From NCBI RefSeq assembly GCF_013408535.1, contig NZ_JACBZA010000001.1:1364001-1428000 (forward strand): a DNA stretch of 64,000 nt, written 5' to 3'. This stretch comes from Actinopolymorpha cephalotaxi. Its GTDB lineage: Bacteria > Actinomycetota > Actinomycetes > Propionibacteriales > Actinopolymorphaceae. Position 1 is the stretch's first letter; each line of letters opens with the position of its first letter. Shown piece after piece: positions 1 through 9,672 of the stretch. Under the pieces are notes generated by a model. The model saw only the letters and a list, made by a program, of their open reading frames with translations, did no database searches and had not been told where the DNA came from. The position numbers were made by a program, and so were the translations under genes.

Positions 1-1224
1 CGCGACGCGGGCTACCAGGAGGTACGCAAGCTCGCCCTGGAACGCTTCCGCGAGGACGACGGGGTGGTCGGGGGCCTGGCGCCGCTCATGCGGCTGCGCG
101 CGACGTTGCTCCTGCGCGACCGGCTGGACGGTCTGCGCGAGATCGCCAGTCGGTGCGAGAAGGTGCGCGCCGAGCTCTCGGTCGAGGAGGTGGGCTGGCG
201 TGAGGGTGCGCTCCGGATCCGCGTGCGTGCCGTCCTCGTCCACTCCGACGGTCGTCCGGTCGTGGTCACCGAACGCGCCGGCAGGTACCACCTCGACGAC
301 GTGCTGACCGCCGGCCTGCCCACCCTGCCCGACGGGTGGGACGTCGGTGACCCGTGCCGGGACGTGCAGGGCGAACTCCGGGTCCTCCACCGGGACACCG
401 GCACGTGGTGGTTCGCACCCGAGCCCCTGCGCGGCTCGCTGGAGCGCGTCGAGCACGACGGTCCGCAGCCGCGCTACCAGGTGGTCGCCTCCGGTGAGTT
501 CTCCTTCGATCCGGACCGGCTGGCCGGCGGTGGGCCGCTTTCCGCCGGTCGGTGCGAGCTGTCGGTCTCGGTCCAGATCCTCGGCCTCGGGCGCTCGGTG
601 CCGGTCGCCCTTGACGGTAGCCCGCACTGGGAGCAGTCGCTGGTGCCCGCACTGGTCGGTCAACCCGCCAGGATCGTCGTACCCAGGCGGACGATTCCCA
701 CCGGCCGGCTGACCATCGAGGTGGGTGACCGTGACCAGGCGCTCGCCGTCGCCGTCGCCGCACTGGGCGTGGGTCCATCGCACCTCGGTGGGTCGCACCT
801 GCGGCTGTCGCTGCCGATACGCACCGGCCCGGGCGCGGGCGCGCACGAGGTCGAGGTGGTGGTCGGCCGGGCCGGCAGGGCGCGCACCCTGCCGGGCCGG
901 ATCGAGCCCGCGGGGGCGGCGGTGCTGGCGCTGGAGGACGTGCCCGCGCTGCCGGCGGGACGGCACCCGATCGCCCTGCGGACCGAATCCTCCGGCCGGC
1001 GGCCGGCCGTCCCGATCGGTGTGGCGGTCGTGCGCGAGGGCCGGATCGTGGCCGTGCACGGCGTCGGCCACCGCGCCCTGCCGCGGCGGCTGCTGGCCCG
1101 GGTGGCCGGGGACCGGCGGTTGCGCCGCCCGGTGTACCAGCTGGTGGGGAAACTGCCCGACGAGCAGGCGGAGCTGGCGAAGAAGGTGATCCGGCGGGTG
1201 GCCCGCTGGTCCCGCACCGGCTGA
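1..1224 (+). CDS. C-terminal part of a probable cell-wall polymer glycosyltransferase (5' end outside window)
   Basis: The reading frame is open from base 1, so the gene starts upstream and only its last 407 codons are here. The first residues (RDAGYQEVRKLALERF, then a Leu/Arg-rich helix) look like the end of a glycosyltransferase family 2 catalytic region with its helical linker. The remaining 330 residues are beta-rich with repeated GR/RV-type strands and resemble the C-terminal module of TarP/TarS-like teichoic-acid glycosyltransferases of actinobacteria. The catalytic GT-A domain is not in the window, so the enzyme assignment is inference from the tail. The protein ends with a basic stretch, which fits a peripheral membrane or cell-wall polymer enzyme. 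The following gene has its own ribosome binding site after a 306-base gap. Confidence 0.5.
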   Translation, partial: RDAGYQEVRKLALERFREDDGVVGGLAPLMRLRATLLLRDRLDGLREIASRCEKVRAELSVEEVGWREGALRIRVRAVLVHSDGRPVVVTERAGRYHLDDVLTAGLPTLPDGWDVGDPCRDVQGELRVLHRDTGTWWFAPEPLRGSLERVEHDGPQPRYQVVASGEFSFDPDRLAGGGPLSAGRCELSVSVQILGLGRSVPVALDGSPHWEQSLVPALVGQPARIVVPRRTIPTGRLTIEVGDRDQALAVAVAALGVGPSHLGGSHLRLSLPIRTGPGAGAHEVEVVVGRAGRARTLPGRIEPAGAAVLALEDVPALPAGRHPIALRTESSGRRPAVPIGVAVVREGRIVAVHGVGHRALPRRLLARVAGDRRLRRPVYQLVGKLPDEQAELAKKVIRRVARWSRTG

Positions 1225-1530
1225 CGCCGGGAACCTTTGTACGACCTTCTCGTACGACCCTTCTGTGCGACCTCCCGGGGACCTTGTGCCGCGACCTTTC
1301 GCACGACCGGAGTGCGCGGTCGGACCCGGACGCGAACGTCCTGCACGGGCACGTCCGCTCCGGCGAACGTCGGCGTGGGTCCGGGTCCTTGGTAGCGACT
1401 CGCGCACCCCGGTCGGGCCGGTCGGCCGAAGCCGAGGACAGGCAGCGGGCGCTGGTTACGCTCCCCTCATGACCGGCCACGTTCGGTGAGAACGAGCTCG
1501 CCGGGCGGGCACTTCGAGGAGGGGAACCCA
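1225..1530. other. Intergenic region with degenerate tandem repeats
   Basis: No convincing gene lies here. From about 1231 to 1309 a motif of roughly 13-18 bases ending in CGACC is repeated imperfectly about five times (for example TTGTACGACC, CTCGTACGACC, TGTGCGACC, GCCGCGACC, TCGCACGACC). The repeat begins directly after the stop codon of the upstream gene. The end of the region carries the ribosome binding site of the next gene (GAGGAGGGG near 1515). Confidence 0.5.
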
Positions 1531-2496
1531 ATGCGCACAGCCAGGAGGCTCTCCATCGTGGCGATGGGGGCACTGCTCGGGCTCGGCCTGGTCGGGACCG
1601 CGCAGGCGTCGACCAGCGTCTCCCCGCAGACGAGGGAGGACACCCTGTCCGCGATGCACGGGGAGGCGTTCGCGTACGCCTCCTACAACGCGTACGCGCA
1701 GGAGGCGGCCCGGACCGGCATCGACGCCCTCGCCAAGTTGTTCCGGAAGACCGCACACACCGAGCGGTACGACCACTTCGCCGCCGAGGCGCGCCTGATC
1801 CACTTCGTCCGCGGCAATGCCGACAACCTGCGGACGTCGATCGCGGGTGAGACCCGCGAGGCCACCGTCATCTATCCGTACTTCGCCTACCAGGCCGAGC
1901 AGGACCGATGCGAGCCGGCGGCAAAGCTGTTCCGGGAGCTGGCGGCCGACGAGGCGGTGCACGCCAAGCGGTTCCGCAGGGCGCTGTACGCCATCACCCA
2001 CCCGCACTCGGGTGTCGTGGTCCCGGTGGGTGAGTACTTCCGGCCCAAGCCGATCTTCGCCAGCCTGCCCGCGTGCAGGGGCCGGACCCGGGAGAACCTC
2101 CTGGCCACGATCCGCGGCGAGGCCTTCGCCAACGCCTCCTACACCTCCTACGCCGAGAAGGCCCGGCAGACAGGCCAGCCGCGGCTCGCCCGGCTGTGGG
2201 AGAACACCGCGAGCCAGGAGCTGGGGGAGCACTTCGCCGAGGCGGCCGAGCTGTACGGGCTGGTGCGCGACAACAAGGCCAACCTCCTGAAGTCGATGAA
2301 GGGTGAGCTGCACGAGGCGACGGTCATGTACCCGACGTACGCGCAGCGTGCGGAGCAGGCCGGTGACGACGAGGCGGCGGACCTGTTCTTCGAGATCGCC
2401 GTCGACGAGGCCCACCACGCGTGCGACTTCCTGCTGGCGTCGCTGGAGATCGTCGTCCCGTCGACGCCTTCCGACCACGCCGGCATGCGCAGCTAG
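1531..2496 (+). CDS. Secreted tandem ferritin-like (rubrerythrin-type) protein
   Basis: The 321-residue product starts at ATG 1531, behind GAGGAGGGG; an in-frame start 45 bases upstream has no ribosome binding site and would bury the signal peptide. Residues 1-27 are a Sec-type signal peptide with a probable cleavage after AQA. Two homologous ferritin-like four-helix domains follow (about 35-165 and 185-315). Both begin GEAFA and both end with a helix bearing a metal-ligand motif (DEAVHAKRF; DEAHHACDF), with further Glu residues in GETREATV and GELHEATV. These are the EXXH and Glu ligands of rubrerythrin-like di-iron sites. No rubredoxin domain is present. A peroxide-handling or iron-binding role outside the membrane is inference. 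An 11-bp hairpin follows the gene, so it is probably monocistronic. Confidence 0.75.
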   Translation: MRTARRLSIVAMGALLGLGLVGTAQASTSVSPQTREDTLSAMHGEAFAYASYNAYAQEAARTGIDALAKLFRKTAHTERYDHFAAEARLIHFVRGNADNLRTSIAGETREATVIYPYFAYQAEQDRCEPAAKLFRELAADEAVHAKRFRRALYAITHPHSGVVVPVGEYFRPKPIFASLPACRGRTRENLLATIRGEAFANASYTSYAEKARQTGQPRLARLWENTASQELGEHFAEAAELYGLVRDNKANLLKSMKGELHEATVMYPTYAQRAEQAGDDEAADLFFEIAVDEAHHACDFLLASLEIVVPSTPSDHAGMRS

Positions 2497-2530
2497 CCGT
2501 TGCTCGTCGGCGCTCGTGGGCGCCATGCTG

Positions 2531-2565
2531 GAAGGGCCCGGTCGCCTGGCGCGGCCGGGCCCTTC
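2531..2565 (+). terminator. Hairpin terminator after the ferritin-like gene
   Basis: A perfect 11-bp stem (GAAGGGCCCGG with its complement) closes a 13-base loop 34 bases after the stop codon. There is no T-run, as is usual in high-GC actinobacteria. Confidence 0.6.
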
Positions 2566-2626
2566 GCCGCCGCGGGGCCGGCGACCGCCCGCGGGTACGG
2601 CGCCGGGTGACGGTCATACTGGGCCG

Positions 2627-2821
2627 GTGCGACTGACGGAATTCTGGCAACGAATGGAACACCACCTCGGCTCGGGCTACGCGCGCTCGTGGGCGCGCGA
2701 CCAGGTCCTCGCGGAGCTGGACGGTCGCACTCCCCAGCAGGCGCTGGACTCCGGCGTCGACGCGAAGACCGTCTGGCGCGCGGTGTGGCAGGCGCTGGAG
2801 CTTCCCGCCTCGGAACGCTGA
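2627..2821 (+). CDS. DUF3046 family small protein
   Basis: The 64-residue protein starts at GTG 2627 (MRLTEFWQRMEHHLG). The pattern of an N-terminal RLTEFW followed by DQVLAELDGRTPQQAL and a VWRAVW helix is that of DUF3046, an actinobacterial family nearly always found just upstream of recA. Its biochemical role is unknown. It is small, soluble and helical, with no signal peptide. The position before recA and recX supports the call, but a separate SOS box lies between it and recA, so it is probably not part of the damage-inducible transcript. Confidence 0.8.
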   Translation: MRLTEFWQRMEHHLGSGYARSWARDQVLAELDGRTPQQALDSGVDAKTVWRAVWQALELPASER

Positions 2822-2888
2822 CCGCTGCCCGGCCGGTCGCAGAGCGAGCCCGGGGTTCGGGCGAGCCGACTCGGCGTGGCGCACCTCT

Positions 2889-2904
2889 TCGAACGCGTGT
2901 TCGT
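2889..2904. promoter_or_regulatory. SOS (LexA) box upstream of recA
   Basis: TCGAACGCGTGTTCGT matches the Gram-positive/actinobacterial SOS box TCGAAC-N4-GTTCGA at 11 of 12 defined positions. It lies 215 bases before the chosen recA start. A TAGAGT hexamer at 2915-2920 is a plausible -10 element immediately downstream, so LexA bound here would block that promoter. Confidence 0.85.
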
Positions 2905-2954
2905 CATATCGTCGTAGAGTGTCACTGGTGGGCCGCACTCGCCGCCGGCGGGTT

Positions 2955-2963
2955 TTGTCCACA
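2955..2963 (+). promoter_or_regulatory. DnaA-box-like 9-mer in the recA leader
   Basis: TTGTCCACA is identical to the DnaA box consensus of high-GC actinobacteria. A GCGTCCACA variant follows at about 2982. One perfect 9-mer is expected about every 130 kb by chance on either strand, so function is uncertain. Confidence 0.3.
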
Positions 2964-3118
2964 ATGCGGCTCACGGCCGTGGCGTCCACAGGTTTCACCG
3001 CCCGGATCCAGGTATGTCGGTGGTCACCTCTAACGTCTCGGGTGTGATGAACGAAAAGACCACGCAGAAGAAGTCCCGGGGCTCACGCCGAGCCCCCGAC
3101 CTGACCGGGATGGCGAGC

Positions 3119-4162
<1,044 letters not shown>

Positions 4163-4182
4163 CACCGAGGAGCAGACGACAG

Positions 4183-4794
4183 GTGAGGCAGAAGTCATCG
4201 AGGTCCTCGAAGTCGAGATCGAGGTCGCGGTCGGACGACGACCAGGAACCCGCCGCGACCGATCCCGAGCAGACAGCCCGCGCCATCGTCCTTCGCCAGC
4301 TCACCGGCCAACCCCGCTCGCGCGCCGAGCTGGAACAGGCGCTGCGACGTAAGGAAGTGCCCGAGGACGTCATCGAGTCCGTCCTCGGGCGGTTCACCGA
4401 CGTCGGTCTGATCGACGACGGGGCCTTCGCTCGGGCGTGGGTCGACTCCCGGCACACCGGGCGTGGGCTGGCCCGGCGGGCGCTTGCCCACGAACTGCGC
4501 CGCCGGGGGGTCGGTGACTCCGAGGTCGGCGAAGCGCTCGACCAGCTGTCCCCGGAGACGGAGCTGGAAACCGCCCGGTCTCTGGTGACCCGCAAGCTCG
4601 CCGCGACCCGGGGGCTCGACGGGCGCACCAGAGTCCGCCGGCTGGCCGCGATGCTGGCCCGCAAGGGCTACTCGCCGGGGCTCGCCGCGCGGGTCGTCCG
4701 GGAGGCACTGGAGGGGGAGTCCGACGAGGAACACCGCGCTGCCGTCGCCGAGTTCAGCGGTGCCGCCGACTCGATGGAGACCGCGGGTCCGTAG
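4183..4794 (+). CDS. recX: Regulatory protein RecX
   Basis: RecX binds RecA filaments and limits recombinase activity. The 203-residue product starts at GTG 4183, ten bases after GAGGAG. After a basic Ser/Arg-rich N-terminus (about 1-20) it has the three-repeat helical RecX fold: RAELEQALRRKEVPEDVIESVL, then DDGAFARAWVDSR (the most conserved RecX motif), then ARRLAAMLARKGYSP at the C-terminus. The gene is 20 bases after recA and has no promoter of its own in sight, so it is most likely co-transcribed and SOS-induced with recA. Such pairing is standard in actinobacteria. Confidence 0.93.
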   Translation: MRQKSSRSSKSRSRSRSDDDQEPAATDPEQTARAIVLRQLTGQPRSRAELEQALRRKEVPEDVIESVLGRFTDVGLIDDGAFARAWVDSRHTGRGLARRALAHELRRRGVGDSEVGEALDQLSPETELETARSLVTRKLAATRGLDGRTRVRRLAAMLARKGYSPGLAARVVREALEGESDEEHRAAVAEFSGAADSMETAGP

Positions 4795-4883
4795 GACTCG
4801 TCCCTAGGCGTACCCACGGCCTGAACCGGCCGGTGATCCGCCCGGGTCACCGCCGCCGCGAGGTCGGCGCTAGCGTGCGAGCC

Positions 4884-6080
4884 ATGGCGCTTCAGGTGCG
4901 GACCGCCCGCGACGACGACCGGCAGGCCCTTCACGACCTCAGTCAACTGGCGTTCGCGGCACGTCCGGCTCCCTACGACGACACGAACGACCGGGCCGCG
5001 AATCCTCTCGACCGCCGGCTGCTGGCCACCGAGGGCGAGCGGATCGTGGGACGGCTGGCGGTGTGGGAGCTCGGCCAGTGGTTCGGCGGACGCCGGGTGC
5101 CGATGGGTGGAGTGTCCGGCGTGGCCGTCGCGCCCGACGCCCGCGGCAGGGGAGTCGCGAGCACCCTCGTCCACGAGGCGATCCGGTCGATGCGCGACTG
5201 CGGCGAAGTGGTGTCCTCGCTCTATCCGATGAACCACACCCTCTACCGCCGCAACGGCTGGGAGGTCGCCGGCAGCTATCCCGAGCAGCGGATCGACCTG
5301 CGGGCACTCACCTCCCTCCCCAGACCCGACCGCGAGGTCGAGGTGCGGCCCACCACCGGGGCGGACCTGCCCGCGATCCGCGAACTCCACGAGGAGGTGT
5401 CGCGGGAGGAGCCGGGCAACCTGTCCCACGGCCCGGAGTTCGGCTTCCGCAGGCTCCTCGGCCATCCCGGAATCCAGGAGGGATACGTCGCGGAGACCGA
5501 TGGCCGGATCACCGGCCTGCTCGTCACCAGTCGTACGGACCCGGACGACAACCGCGGCTTCTACACCATCACCGTGCTCCAGTCGCTGGCCGCCGACCTG
5601 GCCAGTGAGCTCGCACTGCTGCGCGTTCTCGCCGCGCAGTACCCCGTGGCCGGCACGGTGACGTTGGTGACGCCGCCCCAGTCCGCGCTGCCGATGCTGG
5701 TCGGCGAACGCGATCTGCGCCCGGTCGACCGCGGCTGGTGCTGGATGACCCGGCTGGTGGACGCCGCCGGCGCGGTCGCTGCCCGCGGCTACGCCCCGGA
5801 CGTCACCGCCGAGGTTCATCTCCACCTCGACGACCCGATCGCCAGGTGGAACACCGGCCCGCACGTGCTGCGGGTCAAGGACGGCGCCGGCCGCCTCGAG
5901 CCCGGCGGACGAGGTGACGTACGCCTCGGCATCGGCCGGCTGGCCTCGCTCTACACCGGCTGGGCGTCCGCACACCGGCTCGCCCGGCTCGGACTGGTCG
6001 CCGGTGGGGAGGCAGCCGACCTCGCCGCGCTCGACCGGGTGTTCGCCGGCCGCCTGCCCTGGTCCCGCGACTTCTTCTAG
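4884..6080 (+). CDS. Eis-like GNAT acetyltransferase
   Basis: The 398-residue protein starts at ATG 4884 (MALQVRTARDDDRQALHDL). It has the layout of the Eis (enhanced intracellular survival) family: an N-terminal GNAT domain with the acetyl-CoA loop in VAVAPDARGRGVASTL (about 85-105), a YRRNGWEVAG segment, a second degenerate GNAT domain, and a C-terminal SCP2-like domain ending in a free carboxylate after RDFF, which serves as the general base in Eis. Eis enzymes acetylate amines, including lysines of aminoglycosides and peptides; the substrate here is unknown. The gene stands alone between recX and a strong inverted repeat that starts at its stop codon. Confidence 0.82.
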   Translation: MALQVRTARDDDRQALHDLSQLAFAARPAPYDDTNDRAANPLDRRLLATEGERIVGRLAVWELGQWFGGRRVPMGGVSGVAVAPDARGRGVASTLVHEAIRSMRDCGEVVSSLYPMNHTLYRRNGWEVAGSYPEQRIDLRALTSLPRPDREVEVRPTTGADLPAIRELHEEVSREEPGNLSHGPEFGFRRLLGHPGIQEGYVAETDGRITGLLVTSRTDPDDNRGFYTITVLQSLAADLASELALLRVLAAQYPVAGTVTLVTPPQSALPMLVGERDLRPVDRGWCWMTRLVDAAGAVAARGYAPDVTAEVHLHLDDPIARWNTGPHVLRVKDGAGRLEPGGRGDVRLGIGRLASLYTGWASAHRLARLGLVAGGEAADLAALDRVFAGRLPWSRDFF

Positions 6081-6129
6081 GGTGTTGCGAAGTGGGCCAC
6101 GAGTCAGGCGGTCACTTCGCGACACACCC
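6080..6129 (+). terminator. Long inverted repeat after the Eis-like gene
   Basis: GGGTGTTGCGAAGTG at the stop codon pairs with CACTTCGCGACACACCC at 6113-6129, with one two-base bulge and an 18-base loop. This probably terminates the acetyltransferase transcript. Confidence 0.6.
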
Positions 6130-6556
6130 TGGGACGACTTCGGGACGACCGGTTCTCGCCCGCCCCTGCACGGGCCGGACGGCCGCCCTTGTCCACCGTC
6201 CTTGACCGGCCCGGTACGGCGACTTAGCCTCCAGAGCAGGAAGAGATCACTCTGCGTCAGTCGTCGTCGCCGCCACTCGCATCCGCCGGACCGAGCCTCA
6301 CCTGCAACTTCCTCGAGACCACCGAGACCATCACCGTCGACCGGCTCGAAAGCCGGACCAGTGACAACTCCGCGTCACCGATTCTCGTGTCAGGTGAGGT
6401 CGGCCGGGGATGACGACCTGACCCGTCGGCTCCGGGGCCCGCGGCAAGGTCGCCGCCCGGCCGCCGGCCCGGCCGCGCGGACCGATCCCTTCCACGCCAG
6501 ACCTCCACCGGCGGGTTCCGCCCGAGGTGGCGGTCGGGGAAGGGAGAGCTGCCCTG
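6081..6556. other. 476-base non-coding region upstream of rny
   Basis: After the terminator no ORF in this stretch has family-like content. TTGACC at 6202-6207 and TAGCCT at 6225-6230, spaced by 17 bases, form a plausible vegetative promoter for RNase Y, which would leave a 5' leader of about 320 bases. I see no recognised riboswitch in that leader. Confidence 0.45.
6202..6230 (+). promoter_or_regulatory. Candidate sigma-70-type promoter for rny
   Basis: TTGACC, 17 bases, TAGCCT fits the actinobacterial housekeeping pattern (TTGACN with TANNNT). It is based on pattern only. Confidence 0.35.
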
Positions 6557-8074
6557 ATGTGGTCCCTCGTCCAGGTCGCCCTGCTGCTCGTCGGGCTCGC
6601 CGTCCTCGTGCTCCTCGGTGCCCTCCTCCGTCCCGCGTGGTCCTGGTGGGCCACCACCCGTGCCCAATCGGGAACGCAGCCGGGAATCCGGCCCGGAACG
6701 CAGCCGGGAACGCCGTCCGCCGTCGCCGCCGGTCCGGCGGCGACTCCACCGCCGGAGGAACTACGGGCCCGCTCCGACGACCTCGACCGCCGCGACCGCC
6801 GGCTCACCGAACGCGAGTCCAGGCTCGACCTGGCCGAACGCGAGCTGGAGGCCCGAGCCCGTACGGTGTCCGCTGCCGAGGAGTCCCTGACCGCTCGCCG
6901 GGCCGCGCTCACCGACCTGGAGACCGAGCGCCGGCTGGTACTGGAACGCACCGCCGGGCTGACCGCCGTCCAGGCCAGGGCCCAGCTGGTGAGCTCCATC
7001 GAGAACGAGGCCAAGCGCGAGGCGGCGCTGACGGTCCGCGACCTGGAGCGCCGGGCGCGCGACGAGGGCGACCGGCGTGCCCGGGCCATCATCACCACGG
7101 TCGTGCAGCGGCTGGCGACCGAACAGACCACCGAGGCGGTGGTGACGACGCTGCAGCTGCCCAGCGACGAGCTGAAGGGCCGCATCATCGGCCGGGACGG
7201 GCGCAACATCCGCGCCTTCGAGCAGATCACCGGCGTGAACGTGATCGTGGACGAGACCCCGGCATCGGTCATGCTGTCCTGCTTCGACCCGGTCCGCCGC
7301 GAGGTCGGGCGGATGACGCTGGAGCACCTCGTGCTCGACGGGCGGATTCATCCCCGCCGGATCGAGGAGCTGTACGTCCGAAGCCTCGGCGAGGTCGAGC
7401 AGACCTGCCTGCGGGCGGGGGAGGACGCGGTGGCGCAGACCGGGCTGACCGACCTGCACCCCGAGCTGGTCCGGCTGCTCGGCACGTTGCGCTTCCGTAC
7501 CTCGTACGGCCAGAACGTGCTGCGGCACCTGGTCGAGTCGGCGTCCATCGCGGCCATGCTGGCTGCCGAGCTCGGGCTGGACCCGGCCCTGGCCAGGCGC
7601 TGCGGGTTGCTGCACGACATCGGCAAGGCGCTCACCCACCAGGTCGAGGGCAGTCACGCCATCGTGGGCGCCGAGCTCGCCCGAACCCACGGGGAGAACC
7701 CGGAGGTGGTGCACGCGATCGAGGCCCACCACGACGAGGTGGAGCCGCGTACGGTCGAGGCGGTGCTGACCCAGGCCGCGGACGCGATCTCCGGCGGCCG
7801 GCCCGGTGCCCGCCGGGAGTCGCTCGCGGCGTACGTCCAGCGACTGGAGCGGCTGGAGGAGATCGCCCGGTCCTACCCCGGCGTGGCCTCCGTGCACGCC
7901 ATGCGGTCCGGGCGGGACGTCCGCGTCATGGTGGTCCCGACCGAGATCGACGACCTGCAGGCGCAGGTGCTCGCCCGGGACATCGCCAAGCGGGTGGAGA
8001 CCGAGCTGACCTACCCCGGGCAGATCCGGGTCACCGTGATCCGGGAGACCCGGGCCACCGAGACCGCGCTCTGA
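6557..8074 (+). CDS. rny: Ribonuclease Y
   Basis: RNase Y is a membrane-anchored endoribonuclease that initiates mRNA decay. The 505-residue product starts at ATG 6557 behind GAAGGGAGAG; a GTG at 6527 is a possible longer start. Residues 3-28 form the membrane anchor, followed by a Gly/Pro/Thr linker containing GTQPG-type repeats (about 37-55), a long charged coiled coil (65-190), a KH domain with GRIIGRDGRNIRAFE (about 205-222), and an HD domain with HDIGKALTHQ and IEAHHDEVEP (about 353-400) that carries the catalytic metal. The order TM, coiled coil, KH, HD is diagnostic. It converges with gluD. Confidence 0.95.
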   Translation: MWSLVQVALLLVGLAVLVLLGALLRPAWSWWATTRAQSGTQPGIRPGTQPGTPSAVAAGPAATPPPEELRARSDDLDRRDRRLTERESRLDLAERELEARARTVSAAEESLTARRAALTDLETERRLVLERTAGLTAVQARAQLVSSIENEAKREAALTVRDLERRARDEGDRRARAIITTVVQRLATEQTTEAVVTTLQLPSDELKGRIIGRDGRNIRAFEQITGVNVIVDETPASVMLSCFDPVRREVGRMTLEHLVLDGRIHPRRIEELYVRSLGEVEQTCLRAGEDAVAQTGLTDLHPELVRLLGTLRFRTSYGQNVLRHLVESASIAAMLAAELGLDPALARRCGLLHDIGKALTHQVEGSHAIVGAELARTHGENPEVVHAIEAHHDEVEPRTVEAVLTQAADAISGGRPGARRESLAAYVQRLERLEEIARSYPGVASVHAMRSGRDVRVMVVPTEIDDLQAQVLARDIAKRVETELTYPGQIRVTVIRETRATETAL

Positions 8075-8081
8075 CCGGCGA

Positions 8082-8107
8082 CCGGCCCGCCAGGCTCAGC
8101 GGGCCGG
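8082..8107. terminator. Hairpin between convergent rny and gluD
   Basis: CCGGCCCGC pairs perfectly with GCGGGCCGG across an 8-base loop, eight bases after the rny stop. It could serve both converging transcripts. Confidence 0.5.
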
Positions 8108-8154
8108 ACCGGGTTCAGCGACGACCGGGTTCAGCGACGACCAGGGTCAGCGCG
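8107..8154. repeat. 16-bp tandem repeat spanning the gluD stop codon
   Basis: GACCGGGTTCAGCGAC is present twice in tandem (8107-8122 and 8123-8138), and a degenerate third copy runs into the last codons of gluD. Confidence 0.7.
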
Positions 8155-9028
8155 TGGGGCCGGAGCCGTCGCCGGACACACCGCCGGACACGCCGCCGCT
8201 GGGATCGCCGGCCGGGGTGCTGGCCAGCGGGACGACGGCGCGTCCCCTCCGGCGCTGCCGCGCCTCCAGCCACTGCGCGATCCGGGACAGCGTGTAGTTG
8301 ATGACGATGTAGACCGCGGCCGCGATGGCGCCGGCCGCGATCGGGTTGTTGTAGCCGGAGATGACCTGCTTGGTGAACGACGCCAGCTCCTGGGAGCTGA
8401 TGATGTAGCCGAGCGCGGTGTCCTTCAGCGCCACCACGCACTGGCTGATGATGGCCGGGAGCATCGTGGTGATCGCCTGGGGTACGAGGATCAGCAGCAT
8501 CACGCTGCTCTTGCGCAGGCCGAGCGCGTACGCCGCCTCCGACTGCCCGCGCGGCACCGCCTTGATCCCGGCGCGGAACACCTCCGCGAGCACCGACCCG
8601 TTGTAGAGCATCAGGGCCAGCACCAGCGCCCAGAAGCGGCCCGTCACGTCGCCGAAGCCGAGGAACATGGCCAGGATCAGCAGCACCAGCGGGATGGCGC
8701 GGAAGAACTCGATCACCGCGATCGACGGCCAGCGCAGGATCGCGTGGTCGGACAGCCGCCCGGCCGCGAAGACCGCACCGAAGACCAGGGCCAGCACGAT
8801 GGCGACCGCGGCCGCGGTCAGCGTGGTGAGGATCGCCTCGCCGAGCCCGCGCAGGATGTCGGGGTCGGTGAACGGCTCGAACGCCTTGGGGGTGATCTGG
8901 TCGGCCGCCCACAGCTTCCACAGCACCAGCCCGAGCAGGGCGAGCAGGACGATCGAACCGATCACCCCGCCGATGCGGTGCCGGCGCCGGGCGACCGGGC
9001 CGGGTACGTCGAAGAGGACTGTACTCAT
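8147..9028 (-). CDS. gluD: Glutamate ABC transporter permease GluD
   Basis: This is the second permease of an amino-acid ABC importer. The 293-residue protein starts at ATG 9028, overlapping the gluC stop by four bases (ATGA). It has about six hydrophobic segments and the inner-membrane ABC permease signature region (AAYALGLRKSSVMLLILVPQA, cytoplasmic EAA loop). The C-terminus is a Gly/Ser/Pro-rich tail with SGGV-type repeats that other GluD proteins do not need. It is the last gene of the gluABCD operon. Confidence 0.88.
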   Translation of the reverse strand: MSTVLFDVPGPVARRRHRIGGVIGSIVLLALLGLVLWKLWAADQITPKAFEPFTDPDILRGLGEAILTTLTAAAVAIVLALVFGAVFAAGRLSDHAILRWPSIAVIEFFRAIPLVLLILAMFLGFGDVTGRFWALVLALMLYNGSVLAEVFRAGIKAVPRGQSEAAYALGLRKSSVMLLILVPQAITTMLPAIISQCVVALKDTALGYIISSQELASFTKQVISGYNNPIAAGAIAAAVYIVINYTLSRIAQWLEARQRRRGRAVVPLASTPAGDPSGGVSGGVSGDGSGPTR

Positions 9029-9672
9029 CGGGTCACCGTCCAACGTCGTTCGAGCAGGGAGGCGCCGCCGGCGATCAGGAAGACGATGATCATGTAGCCG
9101 AACGCGATGCCGGCGAACAGCCACCACAGGGCGGTCGGGAAGTCGCGTACCAGCGAGTCGAGCTGGTAGCTCGCCTCGGTGACGCCGAACACCTCGGCGA
9201 TCGCGGTGTTCTTGGTCAGGGCGATGAGGATGCTCGCCAGCGGCGGCACGACGGCACGGAACGCCTGCGGCAACACGATCAGCCGCAGGCTCTGCCCGAA
9301 CGTCATGCCGATGGCCCGGGCCGCTTCGGCCTGCCCGGCCTGGATGGCGTTGATGCCCGAACGCAGCGCCTCACATACGAACGCCGAGGTGTAGAGCGAG
9401 AGCGAGATGATCGCCCGGACGAAGAAGCTGTACTGCAGCCCGACCGCCGGCAGCCCGGTCACGATGATCAGGAAGACGATCAGCAGCGGGGTGTTGCGGA
9501 AGACCGTGACGTACGCCGTGCCCGCGCGCTGCAGCACCGGCACCGGGGAGACCCGCATCCCTGCCAGCAAAGTGCCGAGCAGGGTCGCGACGATCCCGGA
9601 GACGACGAGCAGCTGGACCGTGAGCCAGAAGCCGGAGATGATCTTCGGCAGGTTGTCGATCAGCACGTTCAC
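9025..9672 (-). CDS. gluC: Glutamate ABC transporter permease GluC
   Basis: The 215-residue permease starts at GTG 9672 (MNVLIDNLPKIISGFWLTVQ) behind GGAGAC; this matches the usual GluC length, while the longer frame adds an unlikely Pro-rich leader. The EAA-loop motif is EAARAIGMTFGQSLRLIVLPQA (about 127-148), and several membrane helices are obvious. GluC and GluD form the membrane channel. Translational coupling to gluD is shown by the ATGA overlap. Confidence 0.88.
   Translation of the reverse strand: MNVLIDNLPKIISGFWLTVQLLVVSGIVATLLGTLLAGMRVSPVPVLQRAGTAYVTVFRNTPLLIVFLIIVTGLPAVGLQYSFFVRAIISLSLYTSAFVCEALRSGINAIQAGQAEAARAIGMTFGQSLRLIVLPQAFRAVVPPLASILIALTKNTAIAEVFGVTEASYQLDSLVRDFPTALWWLFAGIAFGYMIIVFLIAGGASLLERRWTVTR

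Noticed and set aside
3014-3118. Extended N-terminus of RecA from an upstream start
   Set aside because: The extension is Lys/Ser-rich and absent from RecA proteins; the chosen start gives the family N-terminus, although the longer form is not disproved.
5914-8301. Long plus-strand frame over the rny region in another frame
   Set aside because: It is Arg/Pro/Ala-rich with no domain, and rny with TM, KH and HD motifs occupies the correct frame.
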